From the NCBI RefSeq assembly GCF_000178955.2, contig NC_016631.1:372001-436000 (forward strand): 64,000 nt of DNA, in the 5' to 3' direction. The translations under genes and the position numbers were made by a program. Shown in pieces: positions 45,792 to 54,684 of this stretch. The first letter of the stretch is position 1. Each line of letters begins with the position of its first letter. This DNA is from Granulicella mallensis MP5ACTX8 (GTDB taxonomy: Bacteria > Acidobacteriota > Terriglobia > Terriglobales > Acidobacteriaceae). The notes beneath the pieces were generated by a model that had not been told where the DNA came from, did not search any database, and saw nothing but the letters and a program-made list of their open reading frames with translations.

Positions 45792-47084
45792 TCAGTCGGT
45801 CCAGCGCACGCGGACGGATTTTTTGCCGAGGCGTAGGGTTGGAGCTTCGCCAAGCGATTCTTTACTCAGCGTCTTGCCGTTGAACTTCTCCCCGTTGATC
45901 GAGACGGCGTTTTCGCCGAGCTTGCGGGTGGCTTCCCCGGCAGAGGCCGCGAGGCCTGCGAGCTGCAGCAGCTTCGCGATGCGCAACTCGCTGGTGCCCT
46001 CGACAGAAGAGGCGTGCAGCCCCTCGGCGCTCAACGATACGGCAACCTCCGGCACGTCCTCAGAGACACCCTTCTGCTGGAACTGTGTCGCCCAGCTTTC
46101 GGCGGCGGTGTCGGCCTCGGTGGCCGTGTGGAAGTCGGCGGTGATGGCATGCGCGAGATTCTTCTTCGCCTGCATCGGATGCAGTTCGCCCTTCTCGACA
46201 GACTCACGCATGGCATCGATCTGCGACTGCGGCAGGTCGGTGAGGAAGGTCCAGTAGCGCCACATGAGCTCGTCGTTGATACTCATCAGCTTGCCGTACA
46301 TCTCGGGCGCAGGGTCCTTGATGCCGATGGCGTTGCCGAGCGACTTGGACATCTTCTGCACGCCGTCCAGGCCTTCGAGGATCGGCGTCATCAGGATGAT
46401 CTGCGGCTTCTGGCCGGCGTCGCGCTGCAGGTCGCGGCCGCGCATCAGGTTGAACTTCTGGTCGGTGCCGCCGAGCTCGACGTCGCACTCCAGCGCGACC
46501 GAGTCATAGCCCTGCGCCATCGGGTAGAGCAGCTCATGCACGTGGATGGGCTGTTCTTCCTGGAAGCGCTTATGGAAGTCCTCGCGTTCGAGCATCTGCG
46601 AGACGGTGAACTTCGCCGCCAGCTTGACCATGCCCGCATAGCCGAGCTTGTCCAGCCACTCCGAGTTGTAGCGGACCTCGGTCTTCTCGCGGTCGAGGAT
46701 CTTGAAGACCTGGTCCTTGTAGGTCTCGGCGTTGACGTCGATCTCCTCGCGGGTCAGGGGCTTGCGCGTCTGGTTCTTGCCCGTGGGATCGCCGATGAGC
46801 GCGGTGGAGTCGCCGATGAGAAAGATGACCGTGTGGCCGAGCTGCTGGAAATGGCGCAGCTTGCGCATCAGCACGGTGTGGCCGAGGTGTAGATCAGGCG
46901 CTGTGGGATCGAAGCCGGCCTTGATGCGCAGCGGCACACCGGTCTTGCGAGACTCTTCGAGCCGCGCGGCGAGGGCGTCTGCCGCAGAGGCGGCGACGGG
47001 AGGAATGATCTCGGCTGCGCCCTTGGTGATGAGGTCGAGTTGCTCGGGGACAGGTAGAAAGGCGATTTGTGTTTCGGTCGGCAT
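45792..47084 (-). CDS. tyrS: Tyrosyl-tRNA synthetase
   Basis: A 430-residue class I synthetase that charges tRNA-Tyr. The HIGH motif is HLGH in [15 protein letters not shown], and the KMSKS motif is KMSKSLGN. The C-terminal S4 RNA-binding domain is SEVEGT-like followed by [20 protein letters not shown] and [16 protein letters not shown]. Length and KFGFDPT-like start ([12 protein letters not shown]) place it in the TyrZ-like bacterial subclass. First gene of a four-gene run. Confidence 0.96.
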   Translation of the reverse strand: MPTETQIAFLPVPEQLDLITKGAAEIIPPVAASAADALAARLEESRKTGVPLRIKAGFDPTAPDLHLGHTVLMRKLRHFQQLGHTVIFLIGDSTALIGDPTGKNQTRKPLTREEIDVNAETYKDQVFKILDREKTEVRYNSEWLDKLGYAGMVKLAAKFTVSQMLEREDFHKRFQEEQPIHVHELLYPMAQGYDSVALECDVELGGTDQKFNLMRGRDLQRDAGQKPQIILMTPILEGLDGVQKMSKSLGNAIGIKDPAPEMYGKLMSINDELMWRYWTFLTDLPQSQIDAMRESVEKGELHPMQAKKNLAHAITADFHTATEADTAAESWATQFQQKGVSEDVPEVAVSLSAEGLHASSVEGTSELRIAKLLQLAGLAASAGEATRKLGENAVSINGEKFNGKTLSKESLGEAPTLRLGKKSVRVRWTD

Positions 47085-47201
47085 GAGGTGGCTTTAAGTA
47101 TAGAGAATCTGTTCCAGCGTCTGTTTGTCAGATGGTCGCCGTAGCGCCAGACCGCGTAACATCAGTTAGTCCATCAATGCCGCGGAGAGAGCAGGTTCAT
47201 C

Positions 47202-48146
47202 ATGATCGAATCTTCTGATTTTCGGAATAGGACAGTGCCGCTCAACCACGGAGCCGGCAACATGCCCGCACTCGGGTTTGGAACCTTGATTCCCGATGCC
47301 GCCGTGACGATAAGTGCTACCAGAGCCGCGCTGGAAGCCGGATTTCGACACTTCGATTGTGCGGAGCGATACCGGAACGAGCGTGAGGTGGGCGAGGCCC
47401 TGCAGGCAGGACTTGCCGCAGGAGGGATTGCGCGCGAAGACCTCTTCGTTACGACAAAGTTGTGGAACTCCAATCATCGGCCCGAGCGCGTGGAACCGGC
47501 CTTCGAGGCGAGTCTGGGCAGACTCAGGCTCAACTATCTGGATCTCTATCTCATCCACACCCCCTTTGCGTTTCAACCGGGAGACGAGCAGGATCCGCGG
47601 GATGAAAACGGCAATGTCATCTACGACCGCGGTGTGACTTTGCTCGACACCTGGAAGGCGATGGAGAGCCTTGTGGACCACGGCAGATGCCGGGCCATCG
47701 GACTGTCTGACATCACCCTGGACGGACTGTTGCCGCTCTACGAAGAGGCGAGGATCAAGCCGGCTGTGGTCCAGGTCGAAGCCCATCCGTATCTGCCGGA
47801 GACGGAGCTTCTGGAATTCTGCAAGGAGAAGGGCATTGTGTTTTTGGCCTTCGCGCCTTTAGGGCATGGAATGAGGCCGGGGCTGATCGAAGATCCGGTC
47901 ATTACGGAGATCGCTGCACGAGTCGGAAAGACACCCGCACAGGTGCTGCTGGCCTGGGCTGTGCAGCGTGGAACGGCCTTACTGACTACGCCCAAGACTG
48001 CGGACCGGGCGAGAGAGAACTTCAACGTCTCCGCCCTTCCAGAAGACGCATTTGAAGCGATCAATCGCATTCAGACCAGGCAGAGACTCAATGACGTGGT
48101 GAATACCGGCTCCCCGGGCTTTATTCCACGAGTTAAATCAACATAA
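47202..48146 (+). CDS. Aldo/keto reductase
   Basis: A 314-residue NADPH-dependent (alpha/beta)8-barrel. The catalytic tetrad can be read as Asp and Tyr in DCAERYRNEREVGEAL, Lys in VTTKLWNSNH and His in YLIHTPFAF. The nucleotide site is PKTADRARENFNV near the C-terminus. It resembles the eukaryote-like AKR1 group (NHGAGNMPALGFGT at the start). The specific carbonyl substrate is unknown. It is a single gene, divergent from tyrS. Confidence 0.92.
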   Translation: MIESSDFRNRTVPLNHGAGNMPALGFGTLIPDAAVTISATRAALEAGFRHFDCAERYRNEREVGEALQAGLAAGGIAREDLFVTTKLWNSNHRPERVEPAFEASLGRLRLNYLDLYLIHTPFAFQPGDEQDPRDENGNVIYDRGVTLLDTWKAMESLVDHGRCRAIGLSDITLDGLLPLYEEARIKPAVVQVEAHPYLPETELLEFCKEKGIVFLAFAPLGHGMRPGLIEDPVITEIAARVGKTPAQVLLAWAVQRGTALLTTPKTADRARENFNVSALPEDAFEAINRIQTRQRLNDVVNTGSPGFIPRVKST

Positions 48147-48198
48147 AAGCCGAAAACAGGATGACACGTCGCAGGTCCTCCAGTTCTATACTCTGCGC

Positions 48199-48651
48199 AT
48201 GGATGTCGAACGCGCACGCAAGTTTCTGCTGTCTCTGCCGCATGCCGTCGAGACGATGCAGTGGGGCGACAACCTGGTTTACTGGGTTGGCGACAAGGCT
48301 ATCGGTGGCAAGATGTTCACGCTGATCGATCTTGGCGAGGGTCTATCCAAAGGTGTGGCGATGTACTCCGCCGGTCCGGAACGCTATGCCGAGCTGCTGG
48401 AACGGGAGGGCCTTCTTCCAGCGCCCTACATGGCCCGCATTCACTGGCTTGCGGTAGAGCGGTGGAGCGCCCTGCGTAACTCCGAGTGGGAAGACGAACT
48501 GCGTGGGGCACATGCCATTACCTTCGCCAAGCTGCCGAAGCGCACACGCGAGGTCCTGACGCTGCCGGTAAAGCAGCAGGAGAAGCTGATCGCCGAGCGG
48601 AGAAAACTGCTGGCGGACAAGCCAAAGAAACCACGCACGCGCAAGGCATAA
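48199..48651 (+). CDS. MmcQ/YjbR family protein
   Basis: A 150-residue protein with the cytidine-methyltransferase-inhibitor-like MmcQ/YjbR fold: VERARKFLLSLPHAVETMQW, VGDKAIGGKMFTLIDLGEG and MARIHWLAVERWSALRNSEW. Double-wing DNA-binding is proposed for the family, without a firm role. A Lys/Arg-rich tail (KKPRTRKA) follows. It lies 52 bp after the aldo/keto reductase gene. Confidence 0.85.
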   Translation: MDVERARKFLLSLPHAVETMQWGDNLVYWVGDKAIGGKMFTLIDLGEGLSKGVAMYSAGPERYAELLEREGLLPAPYMARIHWLAVERWSALRNSEWEDELRGAHAITFAKLPKRTREVLTLPVKQQEKLIAERRKLLADKPKKPRTRKA

Positions 48652-48867
48652 AGCAGGTTGTAGAAGGTCCCAAGGCAACTTCTTGCAGCGGATTGACGTC
48701 GCACTTTCGGTACCTGCTTTCGGGCCTGTTTAATATCCGTACGCTTACCTGCTGATAATTTTTTACGTGGCAAAAATCCTCGGGAGTTACTCTTCCCGTT
48801 GATCTTTGTGTCTCGATCCAAATTCCTCGCTGATGCGTTGCGCTAAATTTCCCGATAAAGGACACCC

Positions 48868-49989
48868 ATGCTTCCCGGATTTTCCAGCAAGATCATGCAA
48901 GAACGCAATAAAAGGCTGCTGAACCTCGTTCTCTTCTTTGCAGTCGTTCTCCTTGGATTCTTCGCCTACGAATGGCAATACTTCTATAGCTTCTTCAGCG
49001 GTTCACATGCGGTGTCGAGTACCGAGCTGACCAGCTTCGCCAAGGCCTCCGATGCGAAGAATATCTTCGTCCTTGTTCAGCCGGGCGAGACTCGCGATAC
49101 AGGCCTGCAGGACACGACCACCAACGACGAGCATGAAAAGGTGACGGTAGCCTCTTTCTACACCACCGTCATCGGAGGCAAGACCCTGCTGGTGCGGGGG
49201 CCCATCGGTCTTGAATATGGCGTGTCCGGCGTGAGCTTGTCGGATGCCATGTCCGGTACGGCGTTTACCCTGTCGCGCTCGCTGGAAGGCATGTTGCGCC
49301 CGCTGAACGGTGACGCCAAAGAGGTCATTCGGCGTTACACGGACAGGCCGGATAACAGTACCACGGACTTCCTGCCCTACTACCTGGACATGCAGGACTA
49401 CAAGTCCTTTGGATATATCTCCCTCGCAATAGCGGGAGTCGTTTTGCTGCTGGCGGTCTGGCTGCTCTTTCTCTACATGCAGCGCACCAGCAATCCGGCA
49501 AAGCATCCTTACAACAAGCGCCTTGCCGCCTATGGGCCTGTCGATGTGCTCACGCAGCAGATCGACGAAGAGATGGCCGGGCCGCATACAACGATCTCCC
49601 AGAGGTTTTACAAAGTGGAGATATCCGACCATTGGGTGGTTGGGAATCAGCTGCTTTTGCCCATGCAGATCGACCGTATCGTCTGGGTCCATCGGCGCAT
49701 CGTGAAGCGCAAGATGTACTTTGTGGTGACAGTTGGCAAGAACCACTTCGTCGATGTCTACGACGATCTTGGCCACAAGCTCATGGTCACCATGAAGCCG
49801 GAAAAGCTTACAGAGCTCTTTGACGTTCTGCGGCAGCGGGCTCCTCAGGCGGTCTTTGGCTATAGCAAGGAGCTTGAGAAACTTTGGAACGGCCTGAAGA
49901 AACCGGAGAAGGCCAACTTCCCGGGACGGGTGCAGATGCTTCCCGCCCAAACTCTGGGCGAAAAGACGCAGAACCAGATGACGCGCTGA
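48868..49989 (+). CDS. Two-TM membrane protein of unknown function
   Basis: A 373-residue protein. Helix 1 is LLNLVLFFAVVLLGFFAYEW (residues about 16-36), then a domain of about 150 residues outside the cytoplasm, helix 2 (SLAIAGVVLLLAVWLLFLYM, about 190) and a C-terminal cytoplasmic domain. The latter has beta strands reminiscent of a PH-like fold (DHWVVGNQLLLPMQIDRIVW, then KMYFVVTVGKNHFVDVY). I do not recognise a named family with confidence; DUF6709-type proteins look similar. The start at ATG 48868 has AAAGGA eight bases upstream. Confidence 0.65.
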   Translation: MLPGFSSKIMQERNKRLLNLVLFFAVVLLGFFAYEWQYFYSFFSGSHAVSSTELTSFAKASDAKNIFVLVQPGETRDTGLQDTTTNDEHEKVTVASFYTTVIGGKTLLVRGPIGLEYGVSGVSLSDAMSGTAFTLSRSLEGMLRPLNGDAKEVIRRYTDRPDNSTTDFLPYYLDMQDYKSFGYISLAIAGVVLLLAVWLLFLYMQRTSNPAKHPYNKRLAAYGPVDVLTQQIDEEMAGPHTTISQRFYKVEISDHWVVGNQLLLPMQIDRIVWVHRRIVKRKMYFVVTVGKNHFVDVYDDLGHKLMVTMKPEKLTELFDVLRQRAPQAVFGYSKELEKLWNGLKKPEKANFPGRVQMLPAQTLGEKTQNQMTR

Positions 49990-50093
49990 CACTGCCCGGG
50001 GAATCAGGTAGTGTTCGTCGAATCGGAGTCCCAGCTTTAAACGGAAACCCCAAAAATGATGCACTCGTACTGTTTTCGTACCCCCCACAGAAA

Positions 50094-50312
50094 CGTCATC
50101 CTGAGCGGAGTGTCCCGTCTTTTGGGGACGCGGAGTCGAAGGACCCCGAGGGCTACCATCGTGCCCATGCTCTTCGAACCTTTTCAACCTCGAGCACTCG
50201 AGCCTGGGGCTTCGTGCTGGAGAAGATCCCAGCATCATCGGTGAGAAAAGTCCCTCAGGGTCCTTCGACTGCGCACCTCGCAAAAGCGCGAGGTGCTTCG
50301 CTCAGGATGACG
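50094..50312. repeat. Intergenic inverted-repeat element, copy 4
   Basis: Left tip TCCC...GGGA, right tip CTCGC...GCGAG, forward core. It lies between convergent genes. The remaining gap, 49990-50473, holds no RNA gene or ORF that I can support. Confidence 0.85.
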
Positions 50313-50473
50313 ATTCTGTGGAGAGAGTGAATAAAGATATGGGGTGAAGCTGTTGTCTACGCTGGCCAGACACAACCCAAAACCCGGACTTATCTCAGAA
50401 GCGAAGGCAAAAGCCGCTGGTGCCCGAAGCGCGCGCCTTCAGTCGAGGTGACGGGATCGAGGCAGCCGAACCG

Positions 50474-50875
50474 TTACAGCTTGTTTGTGTCGATCTCAGG
50501 ATTCGGTGCAAACAGCGAGTGGAAGCTGCGGTGGTACGCGACGAGCAGGATGAGTTCCAGGAACGTGCAGACCAGGGCTATGGAGACGCCCTGTCGCATA
50601 AAGAGAAAGTGGAAGAGCAGGATGTTGACGAGAATGGGCGCCAGGATCGTCAGGCCCAGCGGGACAAAGCGACCGACCAGCAGTAGCAGGCCTCCGACGA
50701 TCATGAGGACTCCCACAAAATTCATGTAGTGGTGAGCCATCATCAGGCCTGTCCAGATCCCGGCATCCCCCGGAGGCATGGAGGAACCACCCATGAAATG
50801 CAGAACGCTGTTGGCGCCGAAGACGACAAAGACGAGGCCGAGCAGAAGGCGTGAGACGAGAACGATGTACTTCAT
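50474..50875 (-). CDS. DoxX family membrane protein
   Basis: A 133-residue, four-helix inner-membrane protein: YIVLVSRLLLGLVFVVFGAN, NFVGVLMIVGGLLLLVGRF, LTILAPILVNILLFHFLF and ALVCTFLELILLVAYHRSF. The R-x-L-L-G-x-x-F and H-x-x-F-x-G-V features are those of DoxX-like proteins, which in some bacteria act with oxidoreductases in the membrane. It is divergent from the SDR gene, 70 bp apart. Confidence 0.8.
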   Translation of the reverse strand: MKYIVLVSRLLLGLVFVVFGANSVLHFMGGSSMPPGDAGIWTGLMMAHHYMNFVGVLMIVGGLLLLVGRFVPLGLTILAPILVNILLFHFLFMRQGVSIALVCTFLELILLVAYHRSFHSLFAPNPEIDTNKL

Positions 50876-50945
50876 CGGCGAGCTCCTGTGAATTGAAGTT
50901 CTGACGCTTTTTGAAGACGCAGGCTTGTCCTGCTACAACTGCCAG

Positions 50946-51755
50946 ATGAGTTTCTCACAGGAAATCAAAGGTGTCGCGCTTTCTCTTGACGGGAAAGTCG
51001 CGTTGGTAACAGGTGGGTCGCGCGGTATTGGAGCGGCGACGGTGCGGCTGCTGCGGCAGGCCGGAGCGCGGGTGGTGTTCAGCTATCGTTCGGCTGAGAA
51101 GCAGGCCGCCGAGTTGGTGGCCGAGTGCGGCGGCGAAACCGTATGCCGTGCCGTGCGGCAGGAGCTTGCAACCGTCGAGGATGGCCAGGCGTTGATTGCT
51201 GCCGCCAGCGTCCTGTTCGGGCGGCTGGATTGCCTCATCGTGAACCACGGCATCTGGCCTCCGCACGATCAGCCGATTGCGACGATGAGCCTGGCGCAGT
51301 GGCGAGGGACGCTGGGGATAAACCTCGACAGCGTCTTCGGATTGGTGCAGGCGGGCGTGGCCCAAATGCTGAAGCAGGAGGCCGCGCCCACTTCTGCGAG
51401 AGGGCACATCGTTCTGGTCGCGAGCACAGCGGCGCAGCGCGGCGAGGCCTTTCATGCGGACTACGCCGCCAGCAAGGGCGCGCTGCTCTCGCTGACCAAG
51501 AGCCTTTCGAGCGAACTCGCGCCGCAGGGAATCTTGTGCAACTGCGTGGCTCCCGGCTGGGTGCGGACGGAGATGTCGGCGGGAACCCTGAGCGACCCGA
51601 TTGCATCCCAGAAAGCATTGGGGTTCATTCCGCTCGGCCGCGCGGCGGAACCGGAGGAGATTGCCGGGCCGATCCTGTTTCTGTGTACGCCGTGGGCCGG
51701 GTTCGTGTCGGGAGAGGTGTTCAATGTCAACGGTGGTGCCGTATTGGTAGGTTAG
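50946..51755 (+). CDS. Short-chain dehydrogenase/reductase (FabG-like)
   Basis: A 269-residue NAD(P)-dependent oxidoreductase. The cofactor motif is TGGSRGIGAATV, the N-x-x-G region is LIVNHGIW, the catalytic Ser lies in HIVLVASTAAQRGE, and the YxxxK pair is YAASKGALLSLTKSL. The C-terminus FVSGEVFNVNGGAVLVG is FabG-like. I chose ATG 50946 (MSFSQEIKG) over 50925. A few bases separate it from the LolA-like gene, so they form one unit. Substrate unknown. Confidence 0.9.
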   Translation: MSFSQEIKGVALSLDGKVALVTGGSRGIGAATVRLLRQAGARVVFSYRSAEKQAAELVAECGGETVCRAVRQELATVEDGQALIAAASVLFGRLDCLIVNHGIWPPHDQPIATMSLAQWRGTLGINLDSVFGLVQAGVAQMLKQEAAPTSARGHIVLVASTAAQRGEAFHADYAASKGALLSLTKSLSSELAPQGILCNCVAPGWVRTEMSAGTLSDPIASQKALGFIPLGRAAEPEEIAGPILFLCTPWAGFVSGEVFNVNGGAVLVG

Positions 51756-51759
51756 CCCT

Positions 51760-52602
51760 ATGAAAAATCCTGGATGGATCGCAATCGCTCTGCTGATGCT
51801 CGGAAGCCTGCCCATGCAGGCCTATGCCCAGGCTTCGGCGATTCCCAGCGCACAGCCCGTGCCCGAGACGCAGGGAGAGAACCGAGGCCGCAAGTTGCTC
51901 GACCAGATGGTCACCGCGCTGGGAGGCGAAGCCTGGCTCAATCGCGTGGACTGGATCACCTATGGCAAGGGCGCGACGTTCTACAAGGGCCAGGCGAACC
52001 CGTATGTCTCGGAGTTCGAAGAGTACACACGCGCGCAGCCGTTTGGAGATCGCGTGGTGATCGTGTCGAAGATGGGTGTCTTCATCCCGACCTCCAAGCG
52101 CGATATCGCCGAGGTATGGACGCTGGACAACGGGTACGAGATCACTTTTCGCGGCAAGAAAGAGCTGCCGAAGGACGATGTCGAAGACTTCCAGCGGCGG
52201 CGCAGGCACAAGCTCGATGTGGTCGTGAAGGACTGGCTTCATCAGCCTGACGTATTGGTCACGTATGAAGGCACGAGCATGGTCGGTCGGCGGCTCGCTG
52301 ACAAGGTGAGCGTGCTGACAGCCAGCAACGATGCGGTGACGATAGACCTGGACGAATCCACGCACCTGCCACTGAGCCGCACCTTCGAGTGGCGCAACGC
52401 GACCTACAGGGACCACGACGTCGATGAGGAGCAGTACGACGGCTACCAGCCGGTGCAGGGCATTATGACGCCGTTGATCATCACGCGCCTGCACAACGGC
52501 GACATGGTGACACAGCGCTTTCTGACCAAGGTGGTCTACAACAGCAAGCTTTCGGCGGACTTGTTCGATCCGGACAGGCCGCTGGAGAAGAAGGCGAAAT
52601 AA
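51760..52602 (+). CDS. Secreted LolA-like / outer-membrane lipoprotein-sorting-like protein
   Basis: A 280-residue exported protein with a signal peptide (IAIALLMLGSLPMQAYAQ). The mature part (GRKLLDQMVTALGGEAWLNR, then strands VWTLDNGYEITFRGKKELP and DAVTIDLDESTHLPLSRTFE) has the beta-sheet cup pattern of LolA/LppX-like lipid-binding proteins, found in many acidobacterial periplasmic proteins. It lies 4 bp after the SDR stop. True lipoprotein shuttling is not shown; lipid binding is inferred from the fold pattern. Confidence 0.6.
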   Translation: MKNPGWIAIALLMLGSLPMQAYAQASAIPSAQPVPETQGENRGRKLLDQMVTALGGEAWLNRVDWITYGKGATFYKGQANPYVSEFEEYTRAQPFGDRVVIVSKMGVFIPTSKRDIAEVWTLDNGYEITFRGKKELPKDDVEDFQRRRRHKLDVVVKDWLHQPDVLVTYEGTSMVGRRLADKVSVLTASNDAVTIDLDESTHLPLSRTFEWRNATYRDHDVDEEQYDGYQPVQGIMTPLIITRLHNGDMVTQRFLTKVVYNSKLSADLFDPDRPLEKKAK

Positions 52603-52692
52603 CCGCTAAATCGCTTTGCCGTTAGGGGGGCCAGCGTCACCTCCACGCAAAATGCCTTGAAATGGCAGCTTCCGAGAGGTGAAGGCATAGGA

Positions 52693-53256
52693 ATGAATGA
52701 TATTCTGAGCGACGCTATGAATGATTCCCCTACGTCGACTACGGTCGAGACCGCAGTACCCGCAGCAGCCGAAAAGACGTCCATGGACATCGTCGAAATC
52801 ATGTCCCTCCTGCCGCACCGTTATCCGTTTCTGTTGATCGATCGCGTGATCGAGATAGAGCGCAGAACCCGCGTCGTTGCGATCAAGAACGTGACGGTGA
52901 ACGAGCCGCACTTTGTCGGCCACTTTCCCGACTATCCCATCATGCCCGGTGTGTTGACCATCGAAGCGATGGCGCAGGCCGGCGGCACGCTGCTGTTGAC
53001 CGAGATTCCCGACCGCGGAGACAAGCTGATGGTGTTCACCGGCATCGAAGAGGCGCACTTTCGCCGCCCCGTACTGCCGGGCGATCAGCTTCGCATCGAG
53101 GTCAAGGTGCTGAACTGGCGCTCGCGTGCGGTGAAGATGCAGGGGGTGTGCACCGTCGATGGCAAAGTTGTCGCGGACGCGACGATTACCTGTCAGCTCG
53201 TGCCGCGTATGCGCAAGCCGAAGGCTGCGGAGAAGTCCGAGGAAACGAGCGCTTGA
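52693..53256 (+). CDS. fabZ: 3-hydroxyacyl-ACP dehydratase FabZ
   Basis: A 187-residue hot-dog-fold dehydratase of fatty acid synthesis. The catalytic motifs are HFVGHFPDYPIMPGVLTIEA with the His at residue 77 and the Glu at 91. PHRYPFLLIDRVIEIE precedes them, and FRRPVLPGDQLRIEV follows. An N-terminal extension of about 30 residues (NDILSDAMNDSPTSTT) is not part of the fold. I chose ATG 52693, with TAGGA before it, over ATG 52657. Its stop overlaps the lpxA TTG start. Confidence 0.95.
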   Translation: MNDILSDAMNDSPTSTTVETAVPAAAEKTSMDIVEIMSLLPHRYPFLLIDRVIEIERRTRVVAIKNVTVNEPHFVGHFPDYPIMPGVLTIEAMAQAGGTLLLTEIPDRGDKLMVFTGIEEAHFRRPVLPGDQLRIEVKVLNWRSRAVKMQGVCTVDGKVVADATITCQLVPRMRKPKAAEKSEETSA

Positions 53257-54038
53257 GCATTCATCCCAGTGCGATCGTTGCCGAAGGCGCCGTTATCCCG
53301 GCGAGCTGTCATGTGGGACCGTACTGCACGGTGGGGCCAAACGTCGTGCTGGGGGAGGACTGTGAGCTTGTCTCGCACGTCGTGCTGGACGGCCACACGA
53401 CGCTGGGCAAGGGTAATCGCATCTTCTCCTTTGCCTGCGTAGGTGTTGCACCGCAGGACCTCAAGTATGCGGGTGAGCCGACGCGCGTGGAGATTGGCGA
53501 CGGCAACACGATTCGCGAGTACGTGACGATCTCGCGCGGTACGAACGGCGGCGGCGGCGTGACTCGTATCGGCTCAGGCTGCCTGATCATGGCCTACGTG
53601 CATATCGGGCACGATTCGTCGATCGGCAATGGTTGCATCCTGCCCAATGGCGCAACCCTGGCGGGGCATGTCACGGTCGAAGACTACGTTACCTTGAGCG
53701 CGATGGCACCGGTGCATCAGTTCTGCCGCATCGGCAAGTACGCGTATATCGGCGGAGGAACGACGATCACGCAGGATGTTCTGCCGTACTCGCTGACGTC
53801 GATTGAGCGCAATAATCATGCCTATGGACTGAACAAGGTAGGCTTGCAGCGGCGCGGGTTTACGCCGGAACAGCTTCGCGAGCTCTCCACGGCGATGCGT
53901 CTGCTCACCAGCGGCAAGCTCAATACAACCCAGGCTCTCGAAAGCATCAACGACATGCTCGCGCAAGGTGCGGGCGGTGAGCACGTGAAGTATCTGGCGG
54001 AGTTTGTGGCATCGAGCGAGCGCGGTGTCATCAAGTAG
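53253..54038 (+). CDS. lpxA: UDP-N-acetylglucosamine acyltransferase LpxA
   Basis: A 261-residue left-handed beta-helix enzyme, the first step of lipid A synthesis. The hexapeptide repeats run through ATVGPN-like CHVGPYCTVGPNVVLG and the rest; PQDLKYAGEPTRVEIGD is the LpxA-specific block, and the catalytic His is residue 120 in YVHIGHDSSIG. HQFCRIGKYAYIGGG and IERNNHAYGLNKVGL confirm it. The start is TTG 53253, overlapping the fabZ stop; this gives almost exactly the E. coli length (262). Confidence 0.96.
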   Translation: MSIHPSAIVAEGAVIPASCHVGPYCTVGPNVVLGEDCELVSHVVLDGHTTLGKGNRIFSFACVGVAPQDLKYAGEPTRVEIGDGNTIREYVTISRGTNGGGGVTRIGSGCLIMAYVHIGHDSSIGNGCILPNGATLAGHVTVEDYVTLSAMAPVHQFCRIGKYAYIGGGTTITQDVLPYSLTSIERNNHAYGLNKVGLQRRGFTPEQLRELSTAMRLLTSGKLNTTQALESINDMLAQGAGGEHVKYLAEFVASSERGVIK

Positions 54039-54044
54039 AATATT

Positions 54045-54062
54045 TATATCGAAATGGATATA
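54045..54062. promoter_or_regulatory. Palindrome upstream of the HigB-type toxin gene
   Basis: TATATC-GAAATG-GATATA, in a strikingly AT-rich 30-bp gap between the lpxA stop and the toxin ATG. Antitoxins of this class repress their own operon by binding such palindromes. It also overlaps where a -10 element could sit. Confidence 0.45.
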
Positions 54063-54067
54063 TTTAA

Positions 54068-54394
54068 ATGAAGCCGCTGATATGGCTTGAAGATTCCCGC
54101 AAGTCAATTCAGTCGTTTCCCGCTGAAGTTCAGCATGAGGCGGGCTTTGAACTGCTGGCGGTGCAAAGAGGGCAGCAGCCCAGCGACTCCAAACCGATGC
54201 CTGCCATCGGTAGAGGCGTAGAGGAGATACGAGTATGGGTCGAATCAGGAACGTATCGAGTGATCTACCTCGCGAAGTTGGCCGAGGCGGTGTACGTGCT
54301 GCACGCCTTTCAAAAAAAGACACAGCAGACAAGCCAAAGAGATCTCGCGTTAGCGCGCGCACGACTCGAGCAGCTAATGCGAGAGCGAAGGTAG
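54068..54394 (+). CDS. higB: HigB/RelE-type toxin (phage Gp49-like)
   Basis: A 108-residue basic protein: MKPLIWLEDSRKSIQSFP, then EVQHEAGFELLAVQRGQQP, VEEIRVWVESGTYRVIYLA and YVLHAFQKKTQQTSQRDLAL. The V-W-x-x-x-Y-R-V-I-Y strand and H-A-F-x-K-K motif are typical of the Gp49/HigB family, which cleaves ribosome-bound mRNA. Toxin first and antitoxin second is the HigBA order. It is in the lpx operon, 29 bp after lpxA. Two of the last 30 codons overlap the upstream part of the antitoxin frame, but not its likely start. Confidence 0.85.
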   Translation: MKPLIWLEDSRKSIQSFPAEVQHEAGFELLAVQRGQQPSDSKPMPAIGRGVEEIRVWVESGTYRVIYLAKLAEAVYVLHAFQKKTQQTSQRDLALARARLEQLMRERR

Positions 54395-54408
54395 TTGAAG
54401 AGCCTCTT

Positions 54409-54684
54409 GTGATCGAAGAGTTCGAATCCGTGTGGGATGCGTTGGGCTTCTCTCCTCAGGAGGCAGCGAACCTCCAGGGACGATCTGAACTCATGCTGCA
54501 GCTTCGAGCGATCATCCGTGAAAATGGTTGGACGCAGGCGGTAGCGGCGAAGCGCTGCGGCGTCTCCCAGCCACGTATCAACGATTTATTGAGGGGCAAG
54601 ATTGGCAAATTTTCGATTGATGCTCTGGTAAACATGGCAACAGCCCTTGGCCGTCGCGTGGACTTCGAACTCAAAGCTGCATGA
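54409..54684 (+). CDS. higA: XRE-family antitoxin (HigA type)
   Basis: A 91-residue protein. EEFESVWDALGFSPQEAANL is followed by RSELMLQLRAIIRENGWTQ and a helix-turn-helix, AVAAKRCGVSQPRINDLLRG, then KIGKFSIDALVNMATALGRR. The GTG at 54409 gives the standard length with GAAGAG upstream; an open frame back to 54235 overlaps the toxin gene. The last base of its penultimate codon opens the lpxI ATG: the stop TGA (54682-54684) overlaps it in an ATGA. Confidence 0.82.
   Translation: MIEEFESVWDALGFSPQEAANLQGRSELMLQLRAIIRENGWTQAVAAKRCGVSQPRINDLLRGKIGKFSIDALVNMATALGRRVDFELKAA

Noticed and set aside
49990-50473. Possible RNA gene in this gap
   Set aside because: No cloverleaf, T-loop GGTTCGA-type box or rRNA-like block was seen; the gap is mostly the repeat element.
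53574-54362. Open frame antisense to lpxA and higB
   Set aside because: Two well-supported genes lie on the other strand and its product has no motif.
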